Below are positions 17,103 through 26,612 of a stretch of 64,000 bases of DNA, one piece after another (the stretch's first letter is position 1; every line of letters starts with the position of its first letter). The notes under the pieces are model-generated. The model saw only the letters and a list, made by a program, of their open reading frames with translations, was not told the DNA's origin and searched no databases. Origin of the DNA: Virgibacillus subterraneus (GTDB lineage: Bacteria; Bacillota; Bacilli; Bacillales; Amphibacillaceae); assembly GCF_900110695.1 (NCBI RefSeq), contig NZ_FOEH01000003.1, positions 124,001 to 188,000 of the forward strand, in the 5' to 3' direction. The position numbers and the translations under genes were made by a program.

Positions 17103-18488
17103 ATGGAATACCGTGTAGAAAAAGATACGCTAGGAGAAATAAATGTACCTGCTGAAAAGTATTGGGGTGCTCAAACACAACGAAGCAAACAAAACTTTCC
17201 AATAGGTGATGAAAAAATGCCTGCTGAAGTTATCAAAGCATTTGCTATTTTAAAGAAAAGTGCAGCGAAAGCTAATAGTGATTTAGGTCTGATGGACAAG
17301 AAGAAATCAGATGCTATTAGCTATGCAGCCGATCAAGTTATCGAAGGTAAGTTAGATGACCATTTCCCATTGGTTGTTTGGCAAACTGGAAGCGGTACAC
17401 AATCAAATATGAATGTGAACGAAGTAATTGCTTATGCAGGTAATAAATGGCTTGAGGATGAGGGAAGCGATCTAAGACTTCACCCGAATGATGATGTGAA
17501 TAAATCGCAAAGTTCTAATGATACATATCCGACAGCAATGCATATTGCCTCTGTTTTGAAGCTAGAGGATAAGGTTATTCCTGCACTGCAAACTTTAAAG
17601 GATACATTTAAAGTTAAAATGGATGCTTTTCAGGATATTGTGAAAATAGGTCGTACACATTTGCAGGATGCTACACCACTAACTTTAGGTCAGGAAATAA
17701 GTGGCTGGCACCGCATGCTGGAAAAGTCGGAAGTTATGATTTCTGAAAGCGTTCATCATGTAAAGGAACTAGCTATTGGTGGTACTGCTGTTGGGACAGG
17801 TCTAAATGCACATCCGGATTTCTCTGAGGCTGTTTGTGAAGCAATTAATGAAGTTACAGGAAAGGACTTTATTTCCGCACCTAATAAATTCCATGCTCTA
17901 ACAAGTCATGATGAAACAGTGCATGCACATGGCGCGTTAAAAGGTTTAGCAGCTGATCTAATGAAGATTGCAAATGATGTACGCTGGTTAGCAAGCGGCC
18001 CACGTTGTGGAATAGGTGAAATTACCATTCCAGCAAATGAGCCAGGAAGTTCGATTATGCCTGGAAAAGTTAATCCAACCCAAAGTGAGGCAGTAACGAT
18101 GGTCGCAGCCCAAGTAATGGGGAATGATGCCACGATAGGATTTGCAGCAAGTCAAGGGAATTTTGAGTTAAATGTATTTAAGCCTGTAATTGCTTATAAT
18201 TTTCTTCAGTCCTGCGAAATTCTTTCAGATAGCATATTATCATTTGATGAACGCTGTGCCAAAGGTATCGAACCGAATCATGAACAAATTGAAAAATATT
18301 TAAATGATTCTTTAATGCTTGTTACCGCACTAAATCCACATATCGGCTATGAAAATGCAGCGAAAATTGCTAAAAAAGCCTTTGAGAATAATTCAACTTT
18401 AAAGGAAACTGCAGTAGAATCAGGGTTGCTGACTGAAGAAGAGTTTGAACAATATGTAAATCCAAAAGAGATGACATATCCAAAATAA
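17103..18488 (+). CDS. fumC: Class II fumarate hydratase
   Basis: This enzyme interconverts fumarate and L-malate in the TCA cycle (461 residues, the normal length, homotetramer). The superfamily signature [15 protein letters not shown] lies near residue 315-330. The conserved [15 protein letters not shown]-type block (here [14 protein letters not shown]) is near 97-110, and [16 protein letters not shown] near 183-198. The ATG at 17103 follows CAAGGAGG. It is monocistronic, with a strong terminator downstream. Confidence 0.97.
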   Translation: MEYRVEKDTLGEINVPAEKYWGAQTQRSKQNFPIGDEKMPAEVIKAFAILKKSAAKANSDLGLMDKKKSDAISYAADQVIEGKLDDHFPLVVWQTGSGTQSNMNVNEVIAYAGNKWLEDEGSDLRLHPNDDVNKSQSSNDTYPTAMHIASVLKLEDKVIPALQTLKDTFKVKMDAFQDIVKIGRTHLQDATPLTLGQEISGWHRMLEKSEVMISESVHHVKELAIGGTAVGTGLNAHPDFSEAVCEAINEVTGKDFISAPNKFHALTSHDETVHAHGALKGLAADLMKIANDVRWLASGPRCGIGEITIPANEPGSSIMPGKVNPTQSEAVTMVAAQVMGNDATIGFAASQGNFELNVFKPVIAYNFLQSCEILSDSILSFDERCAKGIEPNHEQIEKYLNDSLMLVTALNPHIGYENAAKIAKKAFENNSTLKETAVESGLLTEEEFEQYVNPKEMTYPK

Positions 18489-18496
18489 TTATTATT

Positions 18497-18534
18497 AAAA
18501 GAGCTTATTACTATGTAATAAGCTCTTTTAATTG
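18497..18534 (+). terminator. Terminator after fumC
   Basis: A 14-bp stem (18497-18510 pairs with 18516-18529) is followed by TTTTAATT. Confidence 0.92.
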
Positions 18535-18647
18535 TCCAGCGAAAAAGCTCGACCACACTTAATTGGGAGTTTAAGCAACAATTACCAACTGTATTCCGTC
18601 ATAAGTTTTATAAATTTGCTAAAACTATGCTTACAGGAGGTGATAAC

Positions 18648-18851
18648 ATGGCTAATAACAACTCAAACAATTTAGTAGTACCTGGCGTACAACAAGCACT
18701 TGATCAGATGAAGTATGAAATCGCACAAGAGTTTGGTGTTCAATTAGGTCCAGATTCTACTTCACGTTCAAATGGCTCTGTTGGTGGTGAAATTACTAAA
18801 CGCTTAGTGCAATCAGCACAACAGCAGTTTAGTGGACAACAACCTAAATAA
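18648..18851 (+). CDS. Alpha/beta-type small acid-soluble spore protein
   Basis: This 67-residue SASP coats and protects spore DNA from UV and chemicals. Diagnostic blocks are [22 protein letters not shown], with the GPR protease cleavage region around the E-I-A step, and [17 protein letters not shown] 18648 follows ACAGGAGGTGAT, so the longer frame from 18627 is not used. Expression in the forespore under sigma-G is expected from the family. It is direct evidence that the organism forms spores. Confidence 0.95.
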   Translation: MANNNSNNLVVPGVQQALDQMKYEIAQEFGVQLGPDSTSRSNGSVGGEITKRLVQSAQQQFSGQQPK

Positions 18852-18893
18852 CCTATGGCTTAAAAGGGATAATCCCTTTAAAGAAATGATAGT

Positions 18894-18930
18894 TAAGAGG
18901 GAAGTCATAATGACTTCCCTCTTAAATTTA
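18894..18930 (+). terminator. Terminator after the SASP gene
   Basis: A 14-bp stem (18894-18907 pairs with 18911-18924) is followed by AATTTA. A smaller AAAGGGAT/ATCCCTTT hairpin lies just upstream at about 18863-18880. Confidence 0.85.
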
Positions 18931-18982
18931 GCCTTAGTTGGTATTATTTTCAATATCATTTTAAATATACATCTAAATAAAT

Positions 18983-20080
18983 TTAACGAACTCGCTGCTC
19001 TGTTTCAGTATCAAAGAAGTGTACTTTATTCATATCGAATGCTAGGTCGACTTCTTCACCGCCGTTAATGTCAGATCGAGAGTCAACACGTGCAACAAAG
19101 TCCTGCTCATTTACTTTTGAATATAGGTAAGACTCTGCACCCATTAATTCAGCTACTTCAATTGATGCTTTTATTTTAGTATCTGGGGTCGAATCAATGA
19201 ATAGCGGCTCATCATGAATATCTTCAGGACGAATACCGAGTGTAACGTCTTTATCCAAATAACCTTGTTCACGTAAAACTTTCATTTTACCTTCTGGGAC
19301 TTTTACTTTTGTATCCTCCATTACGAAATAGCCATCTTCCAATTTTCCGCTTAAGAAGTTCATGGAAGGAGATCCGATAAATCCTCCGACAAAGATATTT
19401 TCTGGTTTGTCATAGACATCTTTTGGTGCTCCTACTTGTTGGATATACCCGTCTTTCATAACAACTAGGCGTGTAGCCATCGTCATTGCTTCAGTTTGGT
19501 CGTGCGTTACATAAATAGTTGTTGTCTGAAGACGTTGATGCAATTTTTGAATTTCTGCACGCATTTGTACCCGTAATTTTGCATCAAGGTTTGATAAGGG
19601 TTCATCCATTAAAAATACCTTCGCATCCCGCACGATTGCACGTCCTAATGCTACACGCTGTCGTTGTCCGCCAGACAATGCTTTTGGTTTACGATCTAGG
19701 TATGCTTCCAATCCTAAAATATTGGCAGCATTATTAACACGTTGTTCTATTTCATCTTTTTTAAATTTACGCAGTTTTAACCCGAAAGCCATGTTGTCAT
19801 ATACATTCATATGGGGGTATAATGCGTAGTTTTGGAATACCATTGCTATATCACGGTCTTTGGGTGCTACATCATTCATTTTCTTATCATTAATATAAAG
19901 TTCCCCATCAGTAATCTCTTCTAGGCCAGCGATCATTCTTAGTGTTGTTGATTTCCCGCAACCAGAAGGTCCGACGAATACAATAAATTCTTTATCTTTA
20001 ATTTCTAAGTCAAAGTCATCTACCGCGATAGCTTTTTTGTCATATGACTTCTTAATGTGTTGTAGTCGTAATTCAGCCAT
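18983..20080 (-). CDS. msmX: Sugar ABC transporter ATP-binding protein, MsmX/UgpC type
   Basis: This 365-residue ABC ATPase powers carbohydrate importers. It has Walker [10 protein letters not shown] (residues 37-45), signature [14 protein letters not shown] near 135-148, and Walker [13 protein letters not shown] near 155. A C-terminal OB-type MalK regulatory domain includes [12 protein letters not shown]. No permease or binding protein is adjacent. As with MsmX of B. subtilis, it is probably a shared ATPase serving several sugar transporters encoded elsewhere. A cre-like site lies just before its ribosome site, fitting carbon catabolite control. Confidence 0.94.
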   Translation of the reverse strand: MAELRLQHIKKSYDKKAIAVDDFDLEIKDKEFIVFVGPSGCGKSTTLRMIAGLEEITDGELYINDKKMNDVAPKDRDIAMVFQNYALYPHMNVYDNMAFGLKLRKFKKDEIEQRVNNAANILGLEAYLDRKPKALSGGQRQRVALGRAIVRDAKVFLMDEPLSNLDAKLRVQMRAEIQKLHQRLQTTTIYVTHDQTEAMTMATRLVVMKDGYIQQVGAPKDVYDKPENIFVGGFIGSPSMNFLSGKLEDGYFVMEDTKVKVPEGKMKVLREQGYLDKDVTLGIRPEDIHDEPLFIDSTPDTKIKASIEVAELMGAESYLYSKVNEQDFVARVDSRSDINGGEEVDLAFDMNKVHFFDTETEQRVR

Positions 20081-20097
20081 TATTACTCCTCCAATTA

Positions 20098-20111
20098 TGT
20101 AAACGTTTTTA
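20098..20111 (-). promoter_or_regulatory. Candidate cre site (CcpA) upstream of msmX
   Basis: The sequence TGTAAACGTTTTTA differs from the cre consensus TGWAANCGNTNWCA mainly in the last positions. It lies 18-31 bp upstream of the msmX start. The match is by eye. Confidence 0.5.
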
Positions 20112-20151
20112 TAATATAATTGTAGCTAATACTTGGCCCACCCGTAAATGG

Positions 20152-20193
20152 AAAAAGTGCACAAAGATTTTGAATTCTTTTGTGCACTTTTTT
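20152..20193 (-). terminator. Terminator of the PucR-like gene
   Basis: AAAAAGTGCACAAA (20152-20165) pairs with TTTGTGCACTTTTT (20178-20191). On the minus strand the U run follows the stem. Next to it, at 20196-20300, lies a small fragment starting ATATAAACTGCG that shares its end with the GC-rich dispersed elements. Confidence 0.85.
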
Positions 20194-20303
20194 AAATATA
20201 AACTGCGCCACTGGAGCATGTTTATTTCCACTTCAGGCAGTTGTACTCCGCGGGCACGGCTTGAAAACCGCAGTTGCGCAGAGAAACATATTCGAAAAAT
20301 GGC

Positions 20304-21188
20304 TTATTTATTGAGCTGCTTATTTATAGATATTGCAAGTAGTACAGTCATTGCCTGGTGAAATTGCCTAATATCGATACCGGTTTTTTCGGTAAATTTA
20401 TCAAGCCGGTATTGTAAACTATTTCGGTGCATGTACAATTCTTTTGCTGTAACTGACACATTTAAGTTACAAGCAATAAACGTTTCAACTGTTTTTAACA
20501 GGTCCTGGTCGTGTATCGTTTCACCTAATACCGAATCAATTATATCAGCACGAGTATCACTTGCTATTTGATCAATAAGTATAAATGGAACAGCGTCAAT
20601 GTATGTGGATACGGTCTTATCAGAATAAGAGAAAATTTTATTAGCCCCGTTAACTAATATCTGATGATTCCTGTTAGCTTTTGATAATGTATAAAGATAA
20701 GGTCCAACTACGAATTTAATTTTTACGTACAAGTCACTCATTAGTACATCGATTATTTGCTCATACGATATGTCTTCACTTGGATTTGTTTCTACAATGA
20801 TTCCTTCATGATCGTTTTCAAAAAGTATTGGAACTTGTCTTGCATAAAATTCATTTATTGCCTCTTTAAAAGATTCAGGTTCAATTTGGAATGGCTGATA
20901 CGAAAAATAGATAAAACGATATGTTAATGATCTAGTGTTATCTGAGATTTCGGTACTTATATATGTTTTCCATTGTTTTTCTTCTGCTGTCATTTCAGGA
21001 ATGGAAATATTATATGGATATAAGAACATATGCAAAAGAGTTGAATCTTTTTCAGTAAGCTCTTTTCTATCAATGCCGATAACCTGTCCACCGTCTGTCA
21101 TAAACCATTTAAATTTATCTCTAGTCTTATCGGATATTTCATTAAATAATACTAATGACGAAAAAATTTTGCGAAGTTGTTTTATCAT
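20304..21188 (-). CDS. PucR/CdaR-type transcriptional regulator
   Basis: This 294-residue protein has a C-terminal PucR-type helix-turn-helix: FIACNLNVSVTAKELYMHRNSLQYRLDKFTEKTGIDIR around residues 240-280. The N-terminal ~200 residues have no domain I recognise. The frame is open to 21260, but the ATG at 21188 follows AGGAAGAGG and gives a natural start. It lies upstream of msmX on the same strand, separated by a terminator and a repeat fragment. It may regulate sugar uptake through msmX, but that rests on position only. Confidence 0.78.
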   Translation of the reverse strand: MIKQLRKIFSSLVLFNEISDKTRDKFKWFMTDGGQVIGIDRKELTEKDSTLLHMFLYPYNISIPEMTAEEKQWKTYISTEISDNTRSLTYRFIYFSYQPFQIEPESFKEAINEFYARQVPILFENDHEGIIVETNPSEDISYEQIIDVLMSDLYVKIKFVVGPYLYTLSKANRNHQILVNGANKIFSYSDKTVSTYIDAVPFILIDQIASDTRADIIDSVLGETIHDQDLLKTVETFIACNLNVSVTAKELYMHRNSLQYRLDKFTEKTGIDIRQFHQAMTVLLAISINKQLNK

Positions 21189-21343
21189 TAAAATGCCTCT
21201 TCCTATAGGGCTTTTTTCCATTATAGCAGTATAAACGGATTTGAAAAAACAATTTTGCATTTTTAGCTATATTTCAAAATGGTATACATGCGTCAAAACG
21301 TTTGTTATAGTTATTTTAGTTAGAAAATGAAGGAGGATATAAC

Positions 21344-21706
21344 GTGCCTAATATTTATGATAGTGCGTACGATTTAGAAAAATCAATTCGTGAAAGTGAT
21401 GAATTCCAAAGTTTAAAAGAAGCATATGATGCAGTAATGAGTGACGAATCTGCCAAGCAAATGTTTGATAATTTCAGAAATACTCAAATGGAATTACAAG
21501 AAAAGCAAATGCAAGGTCAGGAAATCTCAGAAGAGGAAGTTGAACAAGCACGTAAAGTTGTAGAAACAGTTCAACAGCATGAAGATATTTCAAAATTGAT
21601 GGAGCAGGAGCAGCGCTTAAATCTTGTGATCAATGAAGTGAGCCAAATCATTACGAAGCCATTAGAAGAACTTTATGGTACTTCTGAAGAGGAATCAAAC
21701 GAATAA
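21344..21706 (+). CDS. yheA: YlbF/YmcA family protein YheA
   Basis: This 120-residue, almost entirely helical, acidic protein of the YlbF/YmcA (Com_YlbF) family reads IYDSAYDLEKSIRESDEFQSL at the start and EISKLM/QRLNLVINEVS-like heptads later. Paralogues YlbF and YmcA act with RNase Y. YheA itself is of unknown function. It starts with GTG at 21344 behind GAAGGAGG. Confidence 0.88.
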   Translation: MPNIYDSAYDLEKSIRESDEFQSLKEAYDAVMSDESAKQMFDNFRNTQMELQEKQMQGQEISEEEVEQARKVVETVQQHEDISKLMEQEQRLNLVINEVSQIITKPLEELYGTSEEESNE

Positions 21707-21711
21707 TTAAG

Positions 21712-21748
21712 TAAAAGTCCGCACCTTAAATGTTGCGGGCTTTTGTTA
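21712..21748 (+). terminator. Terminator after yheA
   Basis: AAAAGTCCGCA pairs with TGCGGGCTTTT with one G-U pair, and TGTTATTTTT follows. Confidence 0.75.
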
Positions 21749-21915
21749 TTTTTATAAGGCTTTTCAGGAATTTTGTTGCTCTTTAACCCATGCAATTTAT
21801 ACCTGTTGTATCAATAACAACGATCTTTAAAAAAACAGTATTTAATAAAGGATTTTGTCTATGGATGGCGAATATTATATTATGATAGAAATTTTTAAAT
21901 AAAGGGGATACCGTG

Positions 21916-22686
21916 ATGAGTACTGTTTTATTCGAGAGCAAGAATAATATATCTTATATTACGTTAAATCGGACTGATCGATACAATGCTTTGAATAAAG
22001 ATATGCTTATGGAATTACATGATGTGCTGGAGCAGATTGAAAAAAATGACGATAAAATTGTTATTCTGAGTGGAAAAGGAAAAGCATTTTGTGCAGGTGG
22101 AGACATTGGTATGATGACTGAATTTGCTGACAAGAACTATTATGAACATATAATGAAGACCATTGAAGCAATTGCTCTAAAGCTGTACATGATGCCTAAG
22201 ATTGTTATATCGGCTGTTCAGGGATCAGCTGTTGGCTTAGGGTTGAGCCTTGCACTAACCGCAGATTATGTTGTGGCTCAAAATGAATCCAAGCTTGGGA
22301 TGCTATTTATAGGAATTGGATTAGCACCTGATGGAGGTGGACACTTCCTGTTACGCGAACGTATAGGTACACATAAGGCAAAACAATTTATATGGGAGAA
22401 GCAGCAATTAACAGGAACAGATGCAAAGGAAATTGGTCTTGTAGATGTGCTTGCGGATAAGCAAGCTATCGATCACGCAACTGAGATGGCCAATCAGATG
22501 TTAGTTGCACCAATTGTGGCAATGCTGAAAACAAAAATAATGTATCATCAAAGTAATGAGAAAGAATTAACCTACTATATGGAAGCTGAGCGAAAGTCAC
22601 AATGGGAACTTCGAAATACGGAAGATCACCAGGAAGGTGTAAGCTCGTTTTTAAACAAACGTAAACCCTCATTCAAAGGACAATAA
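21916..22686 (+). CDS. yhaR: Enoyl-CoA hydratase/isomerase family protein (YhaR-like)
   Basis: This 256-residue crotonase-fold enzyme has NRTDRYNALNKDML at the N-terminus, the oxyanion-hole block GKGKAFCAGGDIGMM near 56-70, and GSAVGLGLSLALTADYVVA near 104-122. APDGGG replaces the usual catalytic region near 140. Position (start of the yha cluster, next to yhzD and yhaQP) and length match YhaR of B. subtilis. The substrate is unknown. The ATG at 21916 sits 7 bp after AAAGGGGA; the GTG one codon earlier is less likely. Confidence 0.87.
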   Translation: MSTVLFESKNNISYITLNRTDRYNALNKDMLMELHDVLEQIEKNDDKIVILSGKGKAFCAGGDIGMMTEFADKNYYEHIMKTIEAIALKLYMMPKIVISAVQGSAVGLGLSLALTADYVVAQNESKLGMLFIGIGLAPDGGGHFLLRERIGTHKAKQFIWEKQQLTGTDAKEIGLVDVLADKQAIDHATEMANQMLVAPIVAMLKTKIMYHQSNEKELTYYMEAERKSQWELRNTEDHQEGVSSFLNKRKPSFKGQ

Positions 22687-22719
22687 CCTATTCTTATTAT
22701 TAAAATCGTTTCTGAATGC

Positions 22720-22766
22720 AAAAAGGTGGCACTGAAAAAATAAAATTTTTTAATGCCACCTTTTTA
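22720..22766. terminator. Bidirectional terminator
   Basis: AAAAAGGTGGCA (22720-22731) pairs with TGCCACCTTTTT (22754-22765). It separates the convergent yhaR and yhzD genes. Confidence 0.88.
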
Positions 22767-22799
22767 CGCTGAGATTCGATTGTAGGAGAGAAGATCGGT

Positions 22800-22985
22800 T
22801 TATCTATGAAACAATACTAACTTTGCATCAGGAGATACACAACGGTGTGTATGTTCACTGTAACCTTCTTCATCTAATCTTGCCGCACCAATTTTTTTGG
22901 CTTCATCATTACTGGGAGCTTCGAAAGATTCATCAAGTAGCTTTTCCCCTGATTTGTCAAAAACAGTTAACACGTAAGTTCGCAT
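22800..22985 (-). CDS. yhzD: YhzD-like small protein
   Basis: This 61-residue protein starts MRTYVLTVFDKSGEKLLDESFEA and has a short C-terminal HTHRCVSPDAKLVLFH block, which I recognise as the YhzD family of Bacillus. The function is unknown. An AAGGAGG site precedes the ATG. It lies between yhaR and yhaQ. Confidence 0.8.
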   Translation of the reverse strand: MRTYVLTVFDKSGEKLLDESFEAPSNDEAKKIGAARLDEEGYSEHTHRCVSPDAKLVLFHR

Positions 22986-23121
22986 TTCTTGTTCCTCCTT
23001 GAAGTATATATATCTACCTTATAATTTCTTCAGCCGTTGGGATTTTCCTGCTAAAATGAAAAAATTATGAAACCATCTGCTAATGTAAACGTACCATAAA
23101 ACAGGGAAGGAGAGAAGAAAT

Positions 23122-24021
23122 TTGACATTAAAAATTAAAGAAGTAACGAAACGATTTGGAAGTACCACTGCAGTTGATCATCTTTCCATTGAAATTCCTG
23201 AAAAAGAAATGTTCGGTTTCTTAGGTGGAAATGGTGCGGGTAAAACAACAACTTTTCGAATGATTCTTGGATTATTGGATATTACGGATGGTGATATTTC
23301 ATGGAATGGCGAATCCATCGGCTATGATAAAAGTCATTTAATTGGGTATTTACCTGAAGAACGAGGGCTATATCCCAAGCTGAAGGTTCGTGACCAGTTA
23401 ATTTACCTTGGAAAACTTCGTGGTATGAGTAAAAGCGAGGTGGTTACAGAGCTTGAAGGCTGGCTTGATCGCTTTAAAGTACCAGAATACATAGATAAAA
23501 AAGTAGAAGAACTATCAAAAGGTAATCAGCAAAAGATCCAGTTTATCTCTGCTGTTATCCATAAACCAAAACTGCTTATTCTTGATGAGCCATTTTCTGG
23601 CCTGGACCCAATCAATGTTGAAATGTTAAAAGAAGCTGTTGTAAACCTTAAGGAACAAGGGACATCCATTGTCTTTTCATCACATCAGATGGATCATGTA
23701 GAGGAACTTTGTGAACATTTATGTATCTTACATAAAGGAAAACCGGTTGTTCAAGGGTCACTCAGGGAAATTAAAAAGTCGTTTGGGAAAAAGAATTTAA
23801 TTGTCCATGCAGATTTCCCAGTAGACTTTTTGAAGGATTTTGCTGGAGTTCTGCACTATAAATCTGTGACAGAAGGCTGTGAGCTTCAGATTGAGAGCGA
23901 GACAGTCGCACAGAGACTATTTGAAGCACTTCATGGAAAAGGCTTCGTGCGCAAGTTTGAACTTGAGGAGCCAACTTTAAGTGATATATTCATTGAGAAG
24001 GTAGGTGCTTCCTATGAATAA
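23122..24021 (+). CDS. yhaQ: ABC transporter ATP-binding protein YhaQ
   Basis: This 299-residue ABC-type ATPase has Walker A GGNGAGKTT (residues 35-43), a signature region reading LSKGNQQKIQFI near 131-142 (LSKGN variant), and Walker B LLILDEPFSGLDP near 152-164. It pairs with the membrane subunit YhaP, whose start lies inside its 3' end. In B. subtilis yhaQP is a probable sodium or drug exporter of the NatAB type; the substrate is unproved. The start codon is TTG at 23122 behind AAGGAGAG. Confidence 0.9.
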   Translation: MTLKIKEVTKRFGSTTAVDHLSIEIPEKEMFGFLGGNGAGKTTTFRMILGLLDITDGDISWNGESIGYDKSHLIGYLPEERGLYPKLKVRDQLIYLGKLRGMSKSEVVTELEGWLDRFKVPEYIDKKVEELSKGNQQKIQFISAVIHKPKLLILDEPFSGLDPINVEMLKEAVVNLKEQGTSIVFSSHQMDHVEELCEHLCILHKGKPVVQGSLREIKKSFGKKNLIVHADFPVDFLKDFAGVLHYKSVTEGCELQIESETVAQRLFEALHGKGFVRKFELEEPTLSDIFIEKVGASYE

Positions 24022-25261
24022 GTTTTGGATTATTTTATCCCATACATATATGACGAAATTTAAAACAAAATCATTTTTAATCAGTACGATTATTTCGTTA
24101 GTGTTTATTTTTGCCATCGCAAACATCCAGACTATAACGGAAACATTTTCGGGAGACACAGACAAAATTGCTGTAATCGATGAATCGGGAGAGTTATTTA
24201 CACCGCTGGAAGAAAGTGTTGAAGGGTCAACAGATGAGATGGACCTGATAGCGTTTGAAGGGGCAGAAGAGGATGGCAAAAACGCTGTACAGGATGAAGA
24301 ATATGCCGCGTTGATTACATTATCGTTAAACGCTGAAGGATTGCCAGAAGCAACCTACTTTGCCAATAATATTGCTGAAGCAGGGGAACAGTCAGTTATT
24401 CAGCAGCAACTGCAACAATTAAAGGTTGCAGCGGCGACACAACAAGCTGGTGTTGACCAGGAAACTATCACCGAAATATATTCACCTGTGACCTTTAGTA
24501 AGATTGCTTTAGATGATAGTGCAAAAACCGCAGAAGAATTGAATCAGGCAAGAGGAATTGTTTATGTTATGCTCTTCCTGTTGTATATATCCGTGATCAC
24601 ATATGGAACGATGATCGCCAATGATGTTGCTACCGAGAAGTCCTCACGGGTTATGGAAATTTTAATTTCAAGTGCATCACCGGTTACACATATGTTTGCG
24701 AAGATCGTCGGTATTGCTTTATTGGGCCTTACGCAGGTTGGAATTATTATCGGTGTAGGTTACTCCCTTATTATGTCTAAACAGGAGGAACTGACTGGAG
24801 GCGTTTTTGATTACTTCGGAATTCAGAATACATCTGCTTCCGTGTATATATATGCAATTGTATTTTTCCTGCTTGGATACTTACTGTACGCAACACTAGC
24901 TGCAATGTTAGGTTCGCTTGTAAGCAGAACAGAAGATGTCCAGCAAATGATAATGCCAATGATATTACTGGTTATGATTGCATTTTTTATTGCTATGTTT
25001 GGACTTGAAGCGCCGGATTCATCATTTGTGAAGATAACTTCCTATATTCCATTTTTCGCACCGATGCTCATGTTCCTACGTGTTGGGATGCTTGATATTC
25101 CATTTTGGGAAGTCGCATTATCAATTGGGATCCTAATTGCAACTATATTACTCTTTGCCGCAATTGGCGCACGGGTTTATAAAGGTGGAGTCTTAATGTA
25201 TGGCCGTTCAAGCTCACTAAAAGATGTAAAAAAGGCAATAGCCTTATCCAAAAAAGAATAG
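24014..25261 (+). CDS. yhaP: ABC-2 type transporter permease YhaP
   Basis: This 415-residue membrane subunit has one N-terminal helix, a large extracytoplasmic domain (about residues 45-175) and a C-terminal bundle of five or six helices. That is the NatB/ABC-2 layout. It contains the family block NDVATEKSSRVMEILISSASP near 200-220. The ATG at 24014 lies inside the end of yhaQ (8-bp overlap) with a GGTAGGTG site, showing translational coupling. Confidence 0.9.
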   Translation: MNKFWIILSHTYMTKFKTKSFLISTIISLVFIFAIANIQTITETFSGDTDKIAVIDESGELFTPLEESVEGSTDEMDLIAFEGAEEDGKNAVQDEEYAALITLSLNAEGLPEATYFANNIAEAGEQSVIQQQLQQLKVAAATQQAGVDQETITEIYSPVTFSKIALDDSAKTAEELNQARGIVYVMLFLLYISVITYGTMIANDVATEKSSRVMEILISSASPVTHMFAKIVGIALLGLTQVGIIIGVGYSLIMSKQEELTGGVFDYFGIQNTSASVYIYAIVFFLLGYLLYATLAAMLGSLVSRTEDVQQMIMPMILLVMIAFFIAMFGLEAPDSSFVKITSYIPFFAPMLMFLRVGMLDIPFWEVALSIGILIATILLFAAIGARVYKGGVLMYGRSSSLKDVKKAIALSKKE

Positions 25262-25264
25262 TAT

Positions 25265-25294
25265 AAAAAGGTCACTTTCACGTGACCTTTTTAA
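25265..25294 (+). terminator. Terminator after yhaP
   Basis: AAAAAGGTCAC (25265-25275) pairs with GTGACCTTTTT (25282-25292). Confidence 0.88.
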
Positions 25295-25305
25295 ATGACT
25301 TTATA

Positions 25306-25319
25306 CGAACGTGCATTCG
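25306..25319. promoter_or_regulatory. LexA-like (SOS) box upstream of yhaO
   Basis: CGAACGTGCATTCG matches the Gram-positive LexA box CGAAC-N4-GTTCG-like consensus except for one position in the right half. It lies about 60 bp upstream of yhaO, just before a TAAAAT -10-like sequence. The B. subtilis yhaONM genes are, to my knowledge, in the LexA regulon. Confidence 0.6.
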
Positions 25320-25375
25320 TACATGGTTTTTGGTAAAATGGAAATATATATTCTATTTAAAAAGAGGGTGATCAT

Positions 25376-26611
25376 ATCGCAGAACAAATTTCATTTATTC
25401 ATGCAGCGGACTTGCACCTGGATAGCCCGTTCAAGGGGCTTGCACATATTACCGAGCATATTTTTAAGAAAGTAAGAAACAGTACATTTAGTGCATTAGA
25501 TCGTTTAGTTAAAACAGCAATTGATAATAAAGTTGATTTTGTGCTGATTGTTGGTGACTTATTTGATAATGAAAAACAGAGTCTAAAAGCACAGGTCCAT
25601 TTACGAAAGGCATTTGAACAATTGCAGCACCATGATATAAATGTTTATTTATCCTATGGCAATCATGATTTTATTAATGGGAATATCCATCCTGTTACAT
25701 ATCCGGATAATGTTTTTATATTCCCTAATGAAAAAGTGACTCATTTTACGTTTAAAAAAGATAATGAAATCTGTGCGGCTATTTACGGATTCAGTTATGA
25801 AAATCGATCCGTGTTGTCAAAAAAGGCACAAGAATATCAACTACTTCCAGGGAAAATTCCATTCCATATCGGGATGCTTCATGGAAGCCTGCACAGTAAT
25901 ACCGATCACGATGTATATGCACCATTTTATTTATCGGATTTAACTGAAAAGAACTTTGATTATTGGGCGCTTGGCCATATTCATCAGCGAGAAGTATTAA
26001 AAGAGCATCCCTCTATTGTTTACCCTGGGAACATTCAAGGGCGGAACCGCAAAGAGACTGGGGATAAGGGGTGCTACCATGTAGTATTATCGAAAACAGA
26101 TACAGCAATGACATTTATACCACTGCAGTCCCTTCAATATAATTCTTTAACTATAGATGTTTCTGATTGTGATGAACTTCATCAGTTAGAAACTAAAATA
26201 CAGAGTGAAGTTAGCGAATATACAAAGGATTCAGGGCCACAGTTACTTCAGCTATTGTTTAAAAGCAATCAAGATAATCTGCAAAAGTGGAACGATGAAC
26301 AAATGTTGGATGAAGTAATTGAGCTCGTTAATGAAACTATTCTCCATCAGGCAAATTGGAAATATATTTTTCGTTATCAGGTTGAACGTCTGTATTCTAT
26401 AGACAATGAACTGGCACAGGGAGAGCACTTTGTAGGGGAATTAATTCGCCACTTTGACGAGGTATCCATCCAATCATATTTAAAGGAATTATATCAGCAT
26501 AAACAGGCGAGGAAATACATGGAGCCGATCACTGGTGAAGATGAACTGCGTATTAAACACCAAGCAAAGCATATGCTGGTCCATGAGCTTTTAAAGAATG
26601 GAGGTGATTAA
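25376..26611 (+). CDS. yhaO: Mre11/SbcD-like DNA exonuclease YhaO
   Basis: This calcineurin-type phosphoesterase, a nuclease subunit, works with the ATPase YhaN in DNA repair. Conserved motifs: HAADLHLD (residues 9-16), GDLFD near 59, GNHD near 93, HGSLH near 168 and GHIHQRE near 206. No ATG, GTG or TTG lies in frame between the upstream stop (25358) and the first metal-binding Asp. The first usable codon is TTG at 25412, one codon after that Asp, so it would destroy the motif. An AGAGGGTG site is spaced correctly for AUC at 25376, giving (M)AEQISFIHAADLHLD. I therefore start at AUC; a sequence error turning ATG into ATC is the alternative. 411 residues. Confidence 0.85.
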   Translation: MAEQISFIHAADLHLDSPFKGLAHITEHIFKKVRNSTFSALDRLVKTAIDNKVDFVLIVGDLFDNEKQSLKAQVHLRKAFEQLQHHDINVYLSYGNHDFINGNIHPVTYPDNVFIFPNEKVTHFTFKKDNEICAAIYGFSYENRSVLSKKAQEYQLLPGKIPFHIGMLHGSLHSNTDHDVYAPFYLSDLTEKNFDYWALGHIHQREVLKEHPSIVYPGNIQGRNRKETGDKGCYHVVLSKTDTAMTFIPLQSLQYNSLTIDVSDCDELHQLETKIQSEVSEYTKDSGPQLLQLLFKSNQDNLQKWNDEQMLDEVIELVNETILHQANWKYIFRYQVERLYSIDNELAQGEHFVGELIRHFDEVSIQSYLKELYQHKQARKYMEPITGEDELRIKHQAKHMLVHELLKNGGD

Positions 26612-26612
26612 C

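Noticed and set aside
25412-25414. TTG start of yhaO
   Set aside because: It would delete the conserved metal-binding Asp in HAADLHLD and has no ribosome site at the right distance.
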